Program-made: the position numbers and the translations under genes | Shown here: positions 10,820 to 21,421 of the stretch, in pieces | Position numbering within the stretch: position 1 is the first letter of the stretch | Layout of the letters: each line of letters begins with the position of its first letter | Assembly (NCBI RefSeq): GCF_000485595.1 | Contig: NW_014577091.1 | Location: 679,838-702,542, forward strand | DNA length: 22,705 bases | Origin: Priapulus caudatus | Taxonomy: Eukaryota > Priapulida > Priapulimorpha > Priapulimorphida > Priapulidae | Direction of reading: 5' to 3' | The notes under the pieces: generated by a model | Told to the model about the DNA's origin: nothing | The model's database searches: none | What the model saw: only the letters and a program-made list of their open reading frames with translations

Positions 10820-11460
10820 GGGGAGAGTCGTGGTGGAGTTTGGCTTCCAATCGACCAGCCACCATCCGTTAGTCCCCCACGCGCGTCATCCTCGGCACAA
10901 ATCCGTTAATCGGCTGCCACGGAAGCTGCTCTATTGTTTGCAAACCGTATCGCCTGTCTATCACTAGAACCACGCTCTCTCACGGGCTATCCGTTAAGAG
11001 CCCGGCCTATTCTATTTGTTTACCCACGGCATAAAGCGTTCGCCGTTTTATCCCGTGTCGAGTGCAATCAGCATGTAGACTCGGCGCTACCGACGCGACG
11101 CCTGGTGTCGTGAAGTGTTTAAATAGCTTTGAAGTATTCGCCATATTCGCATTCTAAGCGTGTGATCGTAACGCCCGCGGGCGAGCCCGCTTTCTGCTGG
11201 CGCGCTTAGAAGCGCTTAGATTCGCCTCTCTGTGCGATTTTCGCGACGAGGTTTTGTTCGAAATTGAAAATCGACATGTGAGAGGAAGGAGAATCTGAAT
11301 GGCGGTAATCAGCGAAGCGTTATATTGGCGTAGAGCCGTGACTGAGTGACGTACGCTTAACGCTGTTTACCTGTAATGTACTGTTCATTGACTTCATGCT
11401 TAGTACATACCTATAGGGAAATATCTCCCCATAGAACGCCGTTGTTCGCCTGAGAGTAGC
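10820..11460. promoter_or_regulatory. Near-identical GC-richer block, copy B
   Basis: This is the counterpart of 3810-4440, with the same GCCCGCGGGC palindrome and GCGCTTAGA direct repeat. Differences from copy A are almost all single-base indels. Confidence 0.3.
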
Positions 11461-11486
11461 ACTTACCCAGAGAATGTTGTCTACCT

Positions 11487-11509
11487 ATATATGTATGTAT
11501 ATATATCTA

Positions 11510-11552
<43 letters not shown>

Positions 11553-11560
11553 TATATATG
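11487..11560. repeat. TA microsatellite, copy B
   Basis: An alternating TA tract with CTATATATG and GTATATATATG interruptions. It marks the point after which copy B becomes rich in small insertions relative to copy A. Confidence 0.9.
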
Positions 11561-11871
11561 TTCGAAATAGTGTTTAACTCCCAATAGAAAAACAAAATGG
11601 CGCTGTTTAGTCTCATCATGCGCGCTCAATATAGTGTCAGCACGCGATTTTAAATGCAATAAAATATTCGATCGCATACTTTATCGATCGTTCATTTTAA
11701 TGTGGGCCAAATTTCCTTGGTCATCTGCAACCTTTTAGTTTTTCATATACGTTCACGCCTATCCTCACAGTCCCAGCCCAAAACACTCCTGCACAAGCAA
11801 CTCTTCTCGCAATCACTGCCGATCACCTTGCATCCCGGCCCTTACGGCACCACAGCGCACGTTTACACCAC

Positions 11872-12065
11872 ACCAGCCCGCCGCTTAACACCGCCACGCC
11901 GCATCTCACCACTAGCAACCAGCACCACCGCACCACGCCGCCACCACCAGCCACACCACTACCACCACCACCACCACCACACACCAGCCACACACCGCCA
12001 CCACACCACACCACCATCCGCCGCCAGCCACCCACGTTGTTAGCCCCGGCACACCACTAGCCACC
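11872..12065. repeat. CCA/CCG-rich tract, copy B
   Basis: This is the degraded equivalent of 4779-5022, with scattered CCA and CCG and many interruptions. No frame is preserved relative to copy A. Confidence 0.7.
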
Positions 12066-12460
12066 ACCGACGAAGGCCATTCGCCCAAATTCGTCGAACT
12101 TCTCATGATGGAACACGCGCGGGGACGGCCGCCGAACTCAGGAGGACACGCTGGGTCGGACAGCAGCTTATACACGTATATATGGGGCATAACGCGGCGC
12201 ATGCGCGCGAGCTAGAGCGGAATGGGCGGGCGGTGGACGGTCAGCACTTACGTCTGGCGCCGTGTTTGGCTGCGGTGAATCGTAGAATATAGCTGATGAT
12301 TTCCGCGGTACCAAATCGTAATTAGGAACGCCGCAATGCTCGCGCGTATTGCTGGCAAAGAGCTGCGGCAGGCGGTAATCGCATCAGCCCGCGGCATGTC
12401 AGGTGTGTCACGCCGCGACCCGTGGCGGCCGGCACACGTCCCAGCCCCGCGATCGTGACA

Positions 12461-13938
12461 GGATGAGGGTGTGTGGGTGTGAAGTGGTGGTTGTGGTGAG
12501 TGTGGAGGGGAGGGTGAGGGGGTATGGGTTGAGTGGTGAGGTGAAGGGTGGAGGGGAGGTGAGGGTGTATGGGCTAAGGTGTGTGCGTGGTGGGTGAGGT
12601 GGTGGACGGGTGACAGGTGTGTGATGAGCTGTGAGGTGAGGTGTGTGGGTGAGGCGGTGAGGGTTGATGGGGGGTAACGGTGCAGTGTGTGGTTAGGGTG
12701 TCGTGGTGGGGTAACGGTGAGTGTGGCGTGGTGACGGGGTGAGTGTGTGGGTGAGGGGTTAGGGCTGTGGGTGAGGGGTAACGGGGTGAGGTGTGTGGGG
12801 TGAAAGTGTGTGGGGTGAGTGTGGTGGTGTGTGGGTGAGGTAAAGGTGAGGGTGTGGATGAGTGTGTGGGTTAGGGGTGTGGGTGAAGGGGTGTGTGGGT
12901 GAGGGTCAACGGTGAGGGTGTGTGAGTGATGGTGAGGCGTGTGTGGTGAGGTGCGAGGGTGAGGGCTTGAGGGTGCGGGTGAGGGTGTGGGTGAGGGTGC
13001 AGGGTGTGGGTGAGGTGGTGGGTGGGTGTGTGGTGAGGGTGGTGGGTGGATATTAAGGTGGGTGTGTGGTGAGGGTGGTGGGTGTGGGTGTGAGTGAGAG
13101 TGTGTGGTGAGGTGTAACGGTGAGGGTGATGGGTCGGGTGTGGGTGTGGGTGTGAGTGAGAGTGTGTAGGTGAGGTTAACGGTGAGGGTGTGGGTGAGGG
13201 TGACGGTGACAGTGAGGGTGTGTGGATGATGGTGACGGTTAATGTGAGGGTGTGTGGATGATGGTGACGGTGACTGGTGAGGGTGTGTGGATGATGGTGA
13301 GCGGTAGTACTGGTGAGGGGGTTGTGCTGGATGATGGTGACGGTTCCTGTGAAGGGTGTGTGGATTGATGGTGACGGTTACTGTGAGGGTGTGTGGATGA
13401 ATGGTGACGGTTAATGTGAGGGTGTGTCGGATGATGCGTGCCGGTAATGTGAGGGTGTGTGGATGATGGTGACGGTTACTGTGAGGGTGTGTGGATGATG
13501 GTGACGGTTACTGTGAGGGTGTGTGGATGATGGTGACGGTTACTGTGAGGGTGTGTGGATGATGGTGACAGGTGACTGTGAGGGTTGTGGCTGATGGTGA
13601 CGGTTAGCTGTGAGGGTGTGTGATGAATGGTCGGACGGTTTACTGTGAGGCCGTGTTGGATGATGGTGAGGGTGAGGGTGTGGGTGAGTGGTGTAGGTGA
13701 GGTGACCGTCGAGGGTGAGCAGTGGAGGGTGACGGTGAGGGTGTGTGGGTGAGGGTAAAGGTGACGGTGTGGGTGAGGGTGTGTGGGTGAGGGTAAAGGT
13801 GACGGTGTGGGTGTGGGTGTGGTTAGGGTGTGTGGGGTGACCGTGAGTGTGTTTGCTTAGGTGTGGTGTTGGGTGTGGTTAGGCGTGGTGTGGGTGACCG
13901 TGAGTGTGTGCCTTAGGTGTCGGGTGTGGAGTAACGAG
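12461..13938. repeat. G-rich GGTGAGGGTGTG minisatellite, copy B
   Basis: This is the same word set as 5334-6107 but about twice as long, largely because of the embedded 32-base array listed separately. The flanking parts (12461-13211 and 13669-13938) are irregular GGTGAGGGT, GGTAACGG and GTGTGGGT words. The plus strand has strong G-quadruplex potential. Confidence 0.9.
13212..13668 (+). repeat. 32-bp tandem repeat, about 14 units
   Basis: Units begin GTGAGGGTGTGTGGATGATG and continue with GTGACGGTTACT or GTGACGGTTAAT. I count 14 consecutive units. Units 8 to 10 are identical to one another, while several others carry extra or missing bases. Copy A has only about three such units (5999-6107), so this is a variable-number repeat between the two copies. 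Confidence 0.9.
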
Positions 13939-14160
13939 CGTGTGTGTGTGCTGTGTGTGTGTGTGTTGTGTGGTGTGTGTGTGCGTGTGTCTGTGTGTGA
14001 GTGGCGTGTGTGGTGTGTGCGTGTGTGTGTGTGTGTGTGGTGTGTGTGTGTGAGTGCGTGTGTGTGTGATGCGCGCCGCTGTGTGTGTTGTGTGGTGTGT
14101 GTGTGTGGTCGTGTGTGTGTGTCTGTGTGTGTTGTGTGTGTGTGTGTGTGTGTGTGTGTG
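13939..14160. repeat. Interrupted GT-rich microsatellite, copy B
   Basis: GT runs are broken by TTG, GGTG, GCGTG and GTGAGTG steps, longer and far less pure than the 86-base TG run of copy A. The cysteine/valine and histidine/threonine open frames over it are repeat artefacts. Confidence 0.9.
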
Positions 14161-14654
14161 ATGGCAGAGGTGCGGCAACAAGGAGAGAAAGGCAGAAAGA
14201 GCGATACTGAGAGAGTGTGAGCGACAAAACGAATGCTTTTTGCTATACAGCGTGGCATTTACTATCAAGAGCGTATAAAAGAAGGGCCTACTTAATAGCG
14301 CTGCTGGTTTACTATAATTATATTCCTCTGGCGTTCTCACACATACTTGAGATTTCCACCTGGTAAACTGTACTTGACACGCAAGGCGGGAATCGATGGC
14401 GAAGAAATCACTGGGCAGGGAGCAGCACGCAGCGCAGCATGCAACATCCAGATTTCTGTCAAAAATACTAAGGTAGTCCGCGCCCTCCCTGTTAGCGCTC
14501 TTTCCTCTTATTCCTCTTTCTCACCTCCGTTCCCCTCGCCCGTCTTGCCTGCCGCCAATGCGTCGCCACCCTTATCACCGGTCAAACATAGTAAAGGTGC
14601 TGATGAATCACAGTCGCAGATGATCAGCAGCAGATTTTTAATTACGAGCACAGA

Positions 14655-14800
14655 GAGAGCCTGCGGCGATCGAGTTACGCCGCCAGGTGGCGCGCGGCGG
14701 ACGCCTCGTGCCCCGGCCTGCCTCGCTGTGGCGCGTGACGTAATAACCGCTGCGCGACGTGCGCGCCTCGCGTCGCTCGCTGACGAAGGTTCTTCAAGTA
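14655..14800. promoter_or_regulatory. CpG-rich block with CTCF-like motif, copy B
   Basis: CCGCCAGGTGGCGC is retained exactly at 14680-14693, together with the GTGACGTAATAAC-type word near 14735, although the surrounding bases have gained several insertions relative to copy A. A consensus donor AG|GTAAGT lies downstream at 14981-14986. Confidence 0.4.
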
Positions 14801-15517
14801 CTATTCACACTGATTGAGATTTATGTCGAGAAGAACTTCGATAGCATTATGTCGCACAACGGCGTACTAACGAGGCCGAGTTCTGGAAGGAGCCAGGCGG
14901 CGAGACGCCCGTACGGTAGCGCGCCGAGAAGTCGCGCACGGATGGAATGACTATTAGAGGACGTTTGTTGAGGGTGAACGAGGTAAGTAGTCCTGTATAT
15001 AAATGTGTCGTATGTGTTCGGAGACATATGTGGGAAGGAGCGAGCGGTTTGGGGCAGCGGGCCGGGAGATCCCCATGCATGTATATAATATACGCGCGGT
15101 CTATTAAAATGCTCAATCAAACTATCTTTGTCAGTACGTCACGCGTAGTTCTGACTTCTTGCGCGCTCCGTGTTTCCTCTTGCTGTTTATCACGGACCTT
15201 GAAGAGATGGGCGATAGGTCAGATGAGATTAAAGAAGAAGAGGAAGAAGTAGGAGAAGGGTGAAAGTAAACGGAGATATGAGAGGTAGGGAAGATAAATA
15301 AGGTAAGTGAGAGTAGCACGAGAGGCTGGAAAGCAGAGGGGACATAAGAGAGGGAAGGGTAGATGAAATGTTGTGAAGGTAGAGAGGCAGAACGGGAGTT
15401 ACGAGAGGCTGACCTGGAGCAAAGGAGGGCAGCTGATGATGAGCCGAGAATCTAGCTGACATTATGAGAAAATTGGCCGGGGAGTAATTCACAAAGGATG
15501 TTGCCTGGATCGAAGCT

Positions 15518-15572
15518 TTATTAATATTATATTAATAATATCAAATAATAATAATATTAGTTATTGATAATA
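15518..15572. repeat. AAT/ATT microsatellite, copy B
   Basis: The interrupted equivalent of 7488-7541. Confidence 0.8.
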
Positions 15573-16310
15573 TGTTTTTTATCCGGTGGGATACTATTCT
15601 AGTGGCTCAGTGCACTACGTACATTCTACACCCACCCTTCACCTTTTCAAGCATTTTCCCACTGCCGTCAGTGTGTCACCTGGATATGCCCCCACAGTTC
15701 TCTGCATCGCGATACCCCTTAATACTTAGCTCCATCCCCTAAAAGCAATAACCCAGCGTAACCAGACCCCCCTCATCGCTTTGCTTCCACATACGCACAG
15801 TATCATCGCACCGTACCATCATATGCTCTTTCTTTCCTCACAAATCGCTCGCTGCACGTTTCTATCCGAGCGCCACTCCAGCGCTACCAAGCCACCTAAA
15901 TTCTTCGCGCACACTTGTCGCACGCCTCCTCAATTCATACACTTGTCGCTTGCTGCTGCGTGCTTTATTTTTCGGTCCATCAGCGGCCTTTGTTGCGATT
16001 CACTTCATATATCTCTTCCTCTCTAATTCATTCTCGCTCTCATCTCTCTGTCTCTCTCTGCTCTTTCCTTCTCATGCGCACACAATCTCTGCGCACGCGT
16101 CTCGATCTATTGAGAGTGCACTGCGTGATTGTCATGTCTGCTCTGCTGGTTTAATTTTGCTGGCTGTTTTTTTGGGTCTGGAGACACGCGTCTGTATCCG
16201 CGGTCGCTTCCGCGCTCTCCCGTTGCTTCTTGAGCGCAGCAGTGACTCTTGTGTCGGGAGACGCGACGGGCAACCCAGCACAGCAGGACACACGTGCTAT
16301 CGTCGCGGCG

Positions 16311-16476
16311 CTCTTCTCCTCTCTCTCGTCTCCTCTCCGCTCGTCTTCTTCCGCTTCTCTCGGTTGTGGCTCTCTGCTCACTTCTCTTCTTGCTCGTTGT
16401 GCGCTCTCTTTCACTGTCTCTCTCTCTCTCTTGTCTCTCTTTCACACCACCGGTCTCGTCACGTCTTTGTCTGCTC

Positions 16477-16507
<31 letters not shown>

Positions 16508-16910
16508 GCCGTCTGCGCTCTTCTCTCTCTCGTGGCTGATTTTCTCTGTCAGCCTTCTCTCTCTCTCTGCTTGCCTCTCTCTGTGTCTCCCTCTTTCACT
16601 TTCTCTCTCTCTCTCTTTGCCTCTCTTTCTGCCTGTCTGTCTCTCTGTGTCTCGGTTACTCTCTCCTTCGCGCTCTTTTTCTCTGTGTGTATGTGTGTGC
16701 GTGCGTGTGTGTGTGTGTGCGTGCGTGCGTGCGTGTGTGTATCTGTTTGTCTGTCTCTTTCTTTCTCTCTCTTTCTTTCGCTCTCTCTCTCTATCGCTCT
16801 GTGTCTCTCCTTTCTCACTCTCTCACCTTGTCTCTCTCTCTCTCGCGCGCGCTCCCTTCCCTCCTCGCTCCTTCTCCCCTCGCCCTCTCTCCTTCTCCCT
16901 TTCGCTCCGG
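16311..16910. repeat. Pyrimidine-rich CT tract with a GT segment
   Basis: About 600 bases of almost pure C and T on the plus strand (CTCTCT, CTTTCT, CTGTCT words), interrupted by a GT/GCGTGC segment at about 16684-16740. Because stop codons need purines, forward frames stay open by composition, which explains the long serine/leucine open frames at 15950-17044 and 16230-16940. I do not regard them as genes. Confidence 0.9.
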
Positions 16911-17091
16911 TCGTCTGTTGCGCATACTTATGTTGCTTAATGGCGAATCTCTGTCGTTCACCTTTGTTCACGCGAACATGTTTATTCATCGAACGTCACT
17001 CGGCGAGCGCTATATTGACTCTGGTCAAAGCTTTTATTCACTAGAAATCGCCGCCAGTCTTTTATATGGTGATTTAAACGTGATATTGTGA
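16911..17091. other. Unique-sequence island between CT and GA tracts
   Basis: About 180 bases of balanced composition separate a pyrimidine-rich arm from a purine-rich arm. A plus-strand frame through it ends at 17091 and reads like ordinary protein for roughly 50 codons (from about 16920). It is continuous with the CT tract and matches no family I recognise. The minus strand contains two AATAAA words. Nothing functional can be supported. Confidence 0.4.
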
Positions 17092-17305
17092 CGCGAGAGA
17101 CGGAGAGGGGGCGAGAAAGAGAGCAATAGCAAGGAAGCAAGAGATAGATACAGACAGTCAGTCAGACATACAAACAGGCAGGCAGAGAGAGAGAGAGAGA
17201 GATACAGACAGCCAGACAGACACACAGACTTACAGAAAATGGAGAAAAGACAGGAAGAAGGGAGAGAGAGGTGAGTGAGGCATAGAAGGAGAGAGCGGAA
17301 GAAAG
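17092..17305. repeat. Purine-rich GA/CAGA tract
   Basis: GAGAGA, GACAGAC and CAGACAGAC words continue into the GATA array to the right. Confidence 0.8.
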
Positions 17306-17441
17306 AGATAGAGAGATAGATAGATCGAAAGATAGATAGATAGAAAAATATATATATGTATGTGTAGATAGATAGATAGATAGATAGATAGGTAGATAGA
17401 TAGATAAATAAATAGATAAATAGATAAATAAATAGATAAAG

Positions 17442-17492
<51 letters not shown>

Positions 17493-17571
17493 GAGATAGA
17501 GAGATAGAGAGATAGAGAGATAGAGAGATAGATAGAGAGATAGAGAGATAGATAGATAGATAGATAGATAT

Positions 17572-17622
<51 letters not shown>

Positions 17623-17722
17623 TATAGATAGATAGATAGATAGACAGGCAGATAGATAGATGATAGATAGATAGTAGATAGACTATGATAGATAGCATAG
17701 ATAGATAGTTAGATAGCATAGC

Positions 17723-17789
<67 letters not shown>
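17306..17789. repeat. GATA/TAGA tetranucleotide microsatellite
   Basis: About 480 bases of GATA repeat with GAGA, AATA and TATATA interruptions. It is followed by a (CG)n-rich ACACGCGCGCGCG step and a GA run to about 17820. The tyrosine/leucine/serine/isoleucine open frame on the minus strand is a repeat artefact. Confidence 0.95.
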
Positions 17790-17839
17790 CACACGCGCGC
17801 GCGCGGAGAGAGAGAGAGAGTAAGAGACATAGCTTAATA

Positions 17840-18990
17840 AAGCAAGAGGTGGAGAGAGACGTGACAGGAGAGAGAGTTTGTAAGTCAACGCACAGGCGCC
17901 CTGGCGCAAGTGCTTCCTGACACAGCGCTTGAATGTTTGTCAGGCGGAGAGCGAGAACAAGAGCTTCGTATGAAGCGCTGCTGGTGCCACCGCAGTCAGC
18001 TCTCACAACGCGCACTTACAATACTCGACTGGGGAGGCAGGGGTGTTGCGTAGTGAAGAGATGGGGTTGGGTGCAAAGAAGGTAAAGGGTTGTGCGAATA
18101 TTAAGGTGATGTAGTTAGGTGTAAAGAAGTGCGTGGGTAGTGACGGCGTGGACGAATAGAGTATAAGTGAATGGGCGCTCGGGAATGAATGGTACAGATT
18201 TTTTTATAGTGATAGTTATACAAAAAATGTTCAAGATTATAGCAAACTAAGTATTTAATGTACTTGTAAAAATGTTATTTGAATAAAATGTTTGAAGGTA
18301 AAACCATGTGCCCAAAATAGTTCAATAAAAATGATCAGTAATTAAGGTAAAAGTACAAAGTAGTATAGCATGCCTGGGCCATGATAATATTCGTTCGGTA
18401 GAAAACTGGATGGAGATTGGGTGTTTTACTGGTACAGAGGGAACAACGAAATAGAGAAAGAGCGAGTCTTGTCGTGTTAGCAATTTTATCAAGATGTTTA
18501 AAAATGTATGCGCATTTTCACAAGTAGACCATTCCACTGGTCGCATCTATGAGGTATCTGCATCCTCACATTACAATGGCAATAATGATATTACTAAATA
18601 TAACCTTGGAGACGTGGGTAGCATCTAAGCTCACATATTACAGCGTCCATAGTTATAGGTATTGGCTTGGGTAAAGTAGGACTATATGCGTATGTAAATT
18701 ACTTTTAATAACCACTTTAATAACGCGCCAATTTCAATAACACCATAAAAGAGCGCATAAATAATGAAAATCGTGATTGTGATATGGCGGTGGAAATTCC
18801 TGATCTGAGAAATGCCGAGATGAGCTGATGTGATGTAGCTGCTAGCACGCATGCTCGTGTGCGCTCTTTACAGCTCTTTACAGGGTCTCAGCAGAGTAAA
18901 AGCGAATCATGAGAGGAACTTCTATTATGGATGTAATTTATATTTAAAAAAATCTTAGATGTATTAAAATATAACTTTTATACATTAGCC
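17840..18990. other. Unassigned intergenic sequence
   Basis: I find no gene here. The left part (about 17880-18020) is GC-balanced and carries a minus-strand open frame of ~110 codons (17683-18015), but its C-terminal half is GATA repeat. The rest is AT-rich, with AATAAA words near 18282 and 18325 and a tandem GCTCTTTACA duplication near 18864-18881. Confidence 0.5.
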
Positions 18991-19049
18991 TATGTAGATG
19001 AAGACAGTCTATCTGAGTTTCGGGGACTCGCTATGTAGAACAACGGCTG

Positions 19050-19860
19050 GTGAGACGACATCCGCTTCCTGCTTTCTACCCCCTCCTATCTCATTTTCCC
19101 CATCCATTTTCCTTCCATTTCCATTCTTTTCATTCCTAGTTTCTTACTTTCTCCTTTTTACCTACGTTACCTCCCCTCCCCCAAGCCTCGCTACTTGTTC
19201 CTTCCCCTTGTCCCTTCTCTATCTCCTCCACTCCCATTCTCTCTCCTTCCCACTGCCTAGTCCTATATGGGGTGCACGCACCCGATCGTCATTGCCCCCT
19301 AATGTATTTGCACAGTGTGTATTCTTCACCCCTCCCTTTCTCACACATTCTCATCAATTCGTTCCGCTTAGCCCCTCTTTATCTTCCCGACCCGGTGCCT
19401 CGTTCTACCTAGGGTCCCCATATACAGATCTGTATATAGGGACCCTAGTTCTACCTACCTACCTTCCCCCCTACCACCTTCCTAACCCCGCGCCCGCGAC
19501 AGCCTTTGTATTATGCAGGCACCTGACCATCGCCAGCTCCATTCCGCCACCCATTCCTCTTTTCCTCCCTTTATCTGCCCCTCCCCCGCCTAGCTCCACA
19601 CTGGCCTCCCTCGCGCGCGCGTCACAACGTGTAGTCTATAACCTGCAGGCACTTGAAAACCACTCCGTAATCTGTTCACATGGTTTGTTCGCTTCTTCTC
19701 TCCATCCCCTCCCCCTCCCCACCCGCGCCTTCTCTCCCAGCCCTCTTCCTCTGCTCCGCTCTCACTGTCCTCCCTCACGCACACGCGTGACAGCCGTAGC
19801 CCGTAGCCTGCAGGCACCTTGCAATCGCTCTGTAATGTGTTTACCGGGTGTGTGCTCTCG
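19050..19860. repeat. Pyrimidine-rich stretch with three degenerate GCAGGCAC repeats
   Basis: The plus strand is rich in CCCTCC, TTCCC and CTCTC. Three diverged repeats are centred on GCAGGCAC (19515, 19645 and 19810). The last two are about 165 bases apart and each is preceded by CpG-rich CGCGCGTCACA or CACGCGTGACA and followed by CTCCGTAATCTGTT or CTCTGTAATGTGTT. The first copy is the most degraded. A 334-codon plus-strand frame (18998-20002) spans the region, but its composition is what a pyrimidine tract forces and it has no domain. Confidence 0.55.
19409..19448. repeat. 40-bp near-perfect palindrome
   Basis: Arms of 20 bases, starting CTAGGGTCCC and ending GGGACCCTAG, meet at a central AGATCT. 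They pair with a single mismatched position (C in one arm, A facing it in the other). There is no loop, so extrusion would give a tight cruciform. No coding or mobile context is visible. Confidence 0.9.
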
Positions 19861-20002
19861 CGACATATGCAAACAGGCGCGTTCTGACGGCGTGTTTGTT
19901 GAATGCATATTCATTATCCACAACTCTGACACATCGGAAGGGAAACAAACGACAGCAGACGCCAGGCTAAGCGTTCTCCTCGTAGCCGAAGGCGAGGATT
20001 GA

Positions 20003-20800
20003 CTAGAAGTACTAATAAAAAGTAGATAAAAAGTAACATATTGCCGTTTTTATTTATTTCGTTTGCGTACTCTACGGCCGGAAAATATCCTGGGTTCATA
20101 AACGATACAATGTCTGTTATATGTAGGCATCCGATCTAGTTAACAGTCGGTTGCAACGGTGTAACCGAACACAGATTGACAGTGTAGTATGAATATTGAT
20201 ATGAATGTAGTGTCGAATATAACAATGGATGTGTTTTACAATCAAGTTAGTACGCCTTTTATTTAGAAACTCTCCTTCCATTGCTACGGGGCTTTGTACG
20301 TGTTTAATATTGCACACGCGCCGTTGCCCATAGTCACATTCATGCACACGCGCGCGCTCGCGTACTCACGCATACACGCACGCACCCATGCACATACATA
20401 GATACAACGCGTGCATTTTTCAGTATATATATAATCTTTCTCACATTTACTTCATAGCCATACACTAAGACACCATATTAAATACAGGTTTAGTGACGTT
20501 TAATTGTGTTAATTTTTGAACTTCTTAACTAGAGCGCCGTGGAACGTAGTCGCACCTTAATTTGTTATCTGACCCTGTTTTATCCTATAGCGAAATACTA
20601 GCAAATATAGCGACGCACTCTTAGCTTTTACGCAACCCCATAAAAGTTCAATGTATGCGTAAATTTCCACTTGAGTTCTCAGGTTTCACGTGTAGCTGAG
20701 CGAGTAGCCGACCGTTTTAGCTTTGGTAAAACATGCCTATAATCACGCTCATACCTGATTCCTACTTCCCTCTCCCTCCCCTCTCTCTCTTGTACGCACG
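20003..20800. other. Unassigned intergenic sequence
   Basis: I see no gene here. AATAAA occurs on the plus strand at 20014-20019, and overlapping AATAAA words occur on the minus strand within 20049-20058. A degenerate CACGCG/CGCG patch lies at about 20341-20400. The remainder is AT-rich with no long frame. Confidence 0.5.
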
Positions 20801-20801
20801 C

Positions 20802-21421
<620 letters not shown>

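Larger units (their letters stand above)
8236..16310 (+). repeat. Direct tandem duplication, copy B (~8.1 kb)
   Basis: This is the second copy of the unit, abutting copy A head to tail. It is about 1 kb longer than copy A, mainly because the G-rich minisatellite and degenerate GT region is larger (12461-14160 versus 5334-6193). From about 11560 to 16310 it carries a high density of isolated one- or two-base insertions relative to copy A, often extra G or C. That pattern is typical of unpolished long-read sequence. Similarity to copy A ends near 16310, where copy B runs into a CT-rich tract and copy A joins copy B. Confidence 0.93.

Noticed and set aside
15950-17044. 364-codon plus-strand open frame
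   Set aside because: It is composed of CT and GT microsatellite sequence, and its start lies in the error-rich end of copy B. The copy A equivalent does not preserve the frame.
17162-17830. 222-codon minus-strand frame of YLSI repeats
   Set aside because: Direct translation of the GATA array.
18998-20002. 334-codon plus-strand open frame with AATAAA 12 bases after its stop
   Set aside because: The region is pyrimidine-rich, which removes stop codons from forward frames by composition. The product is serine/proline/leucine/phenylalanine low-complexity with no domain, and it crosses a palindrome and degenerate repeats.
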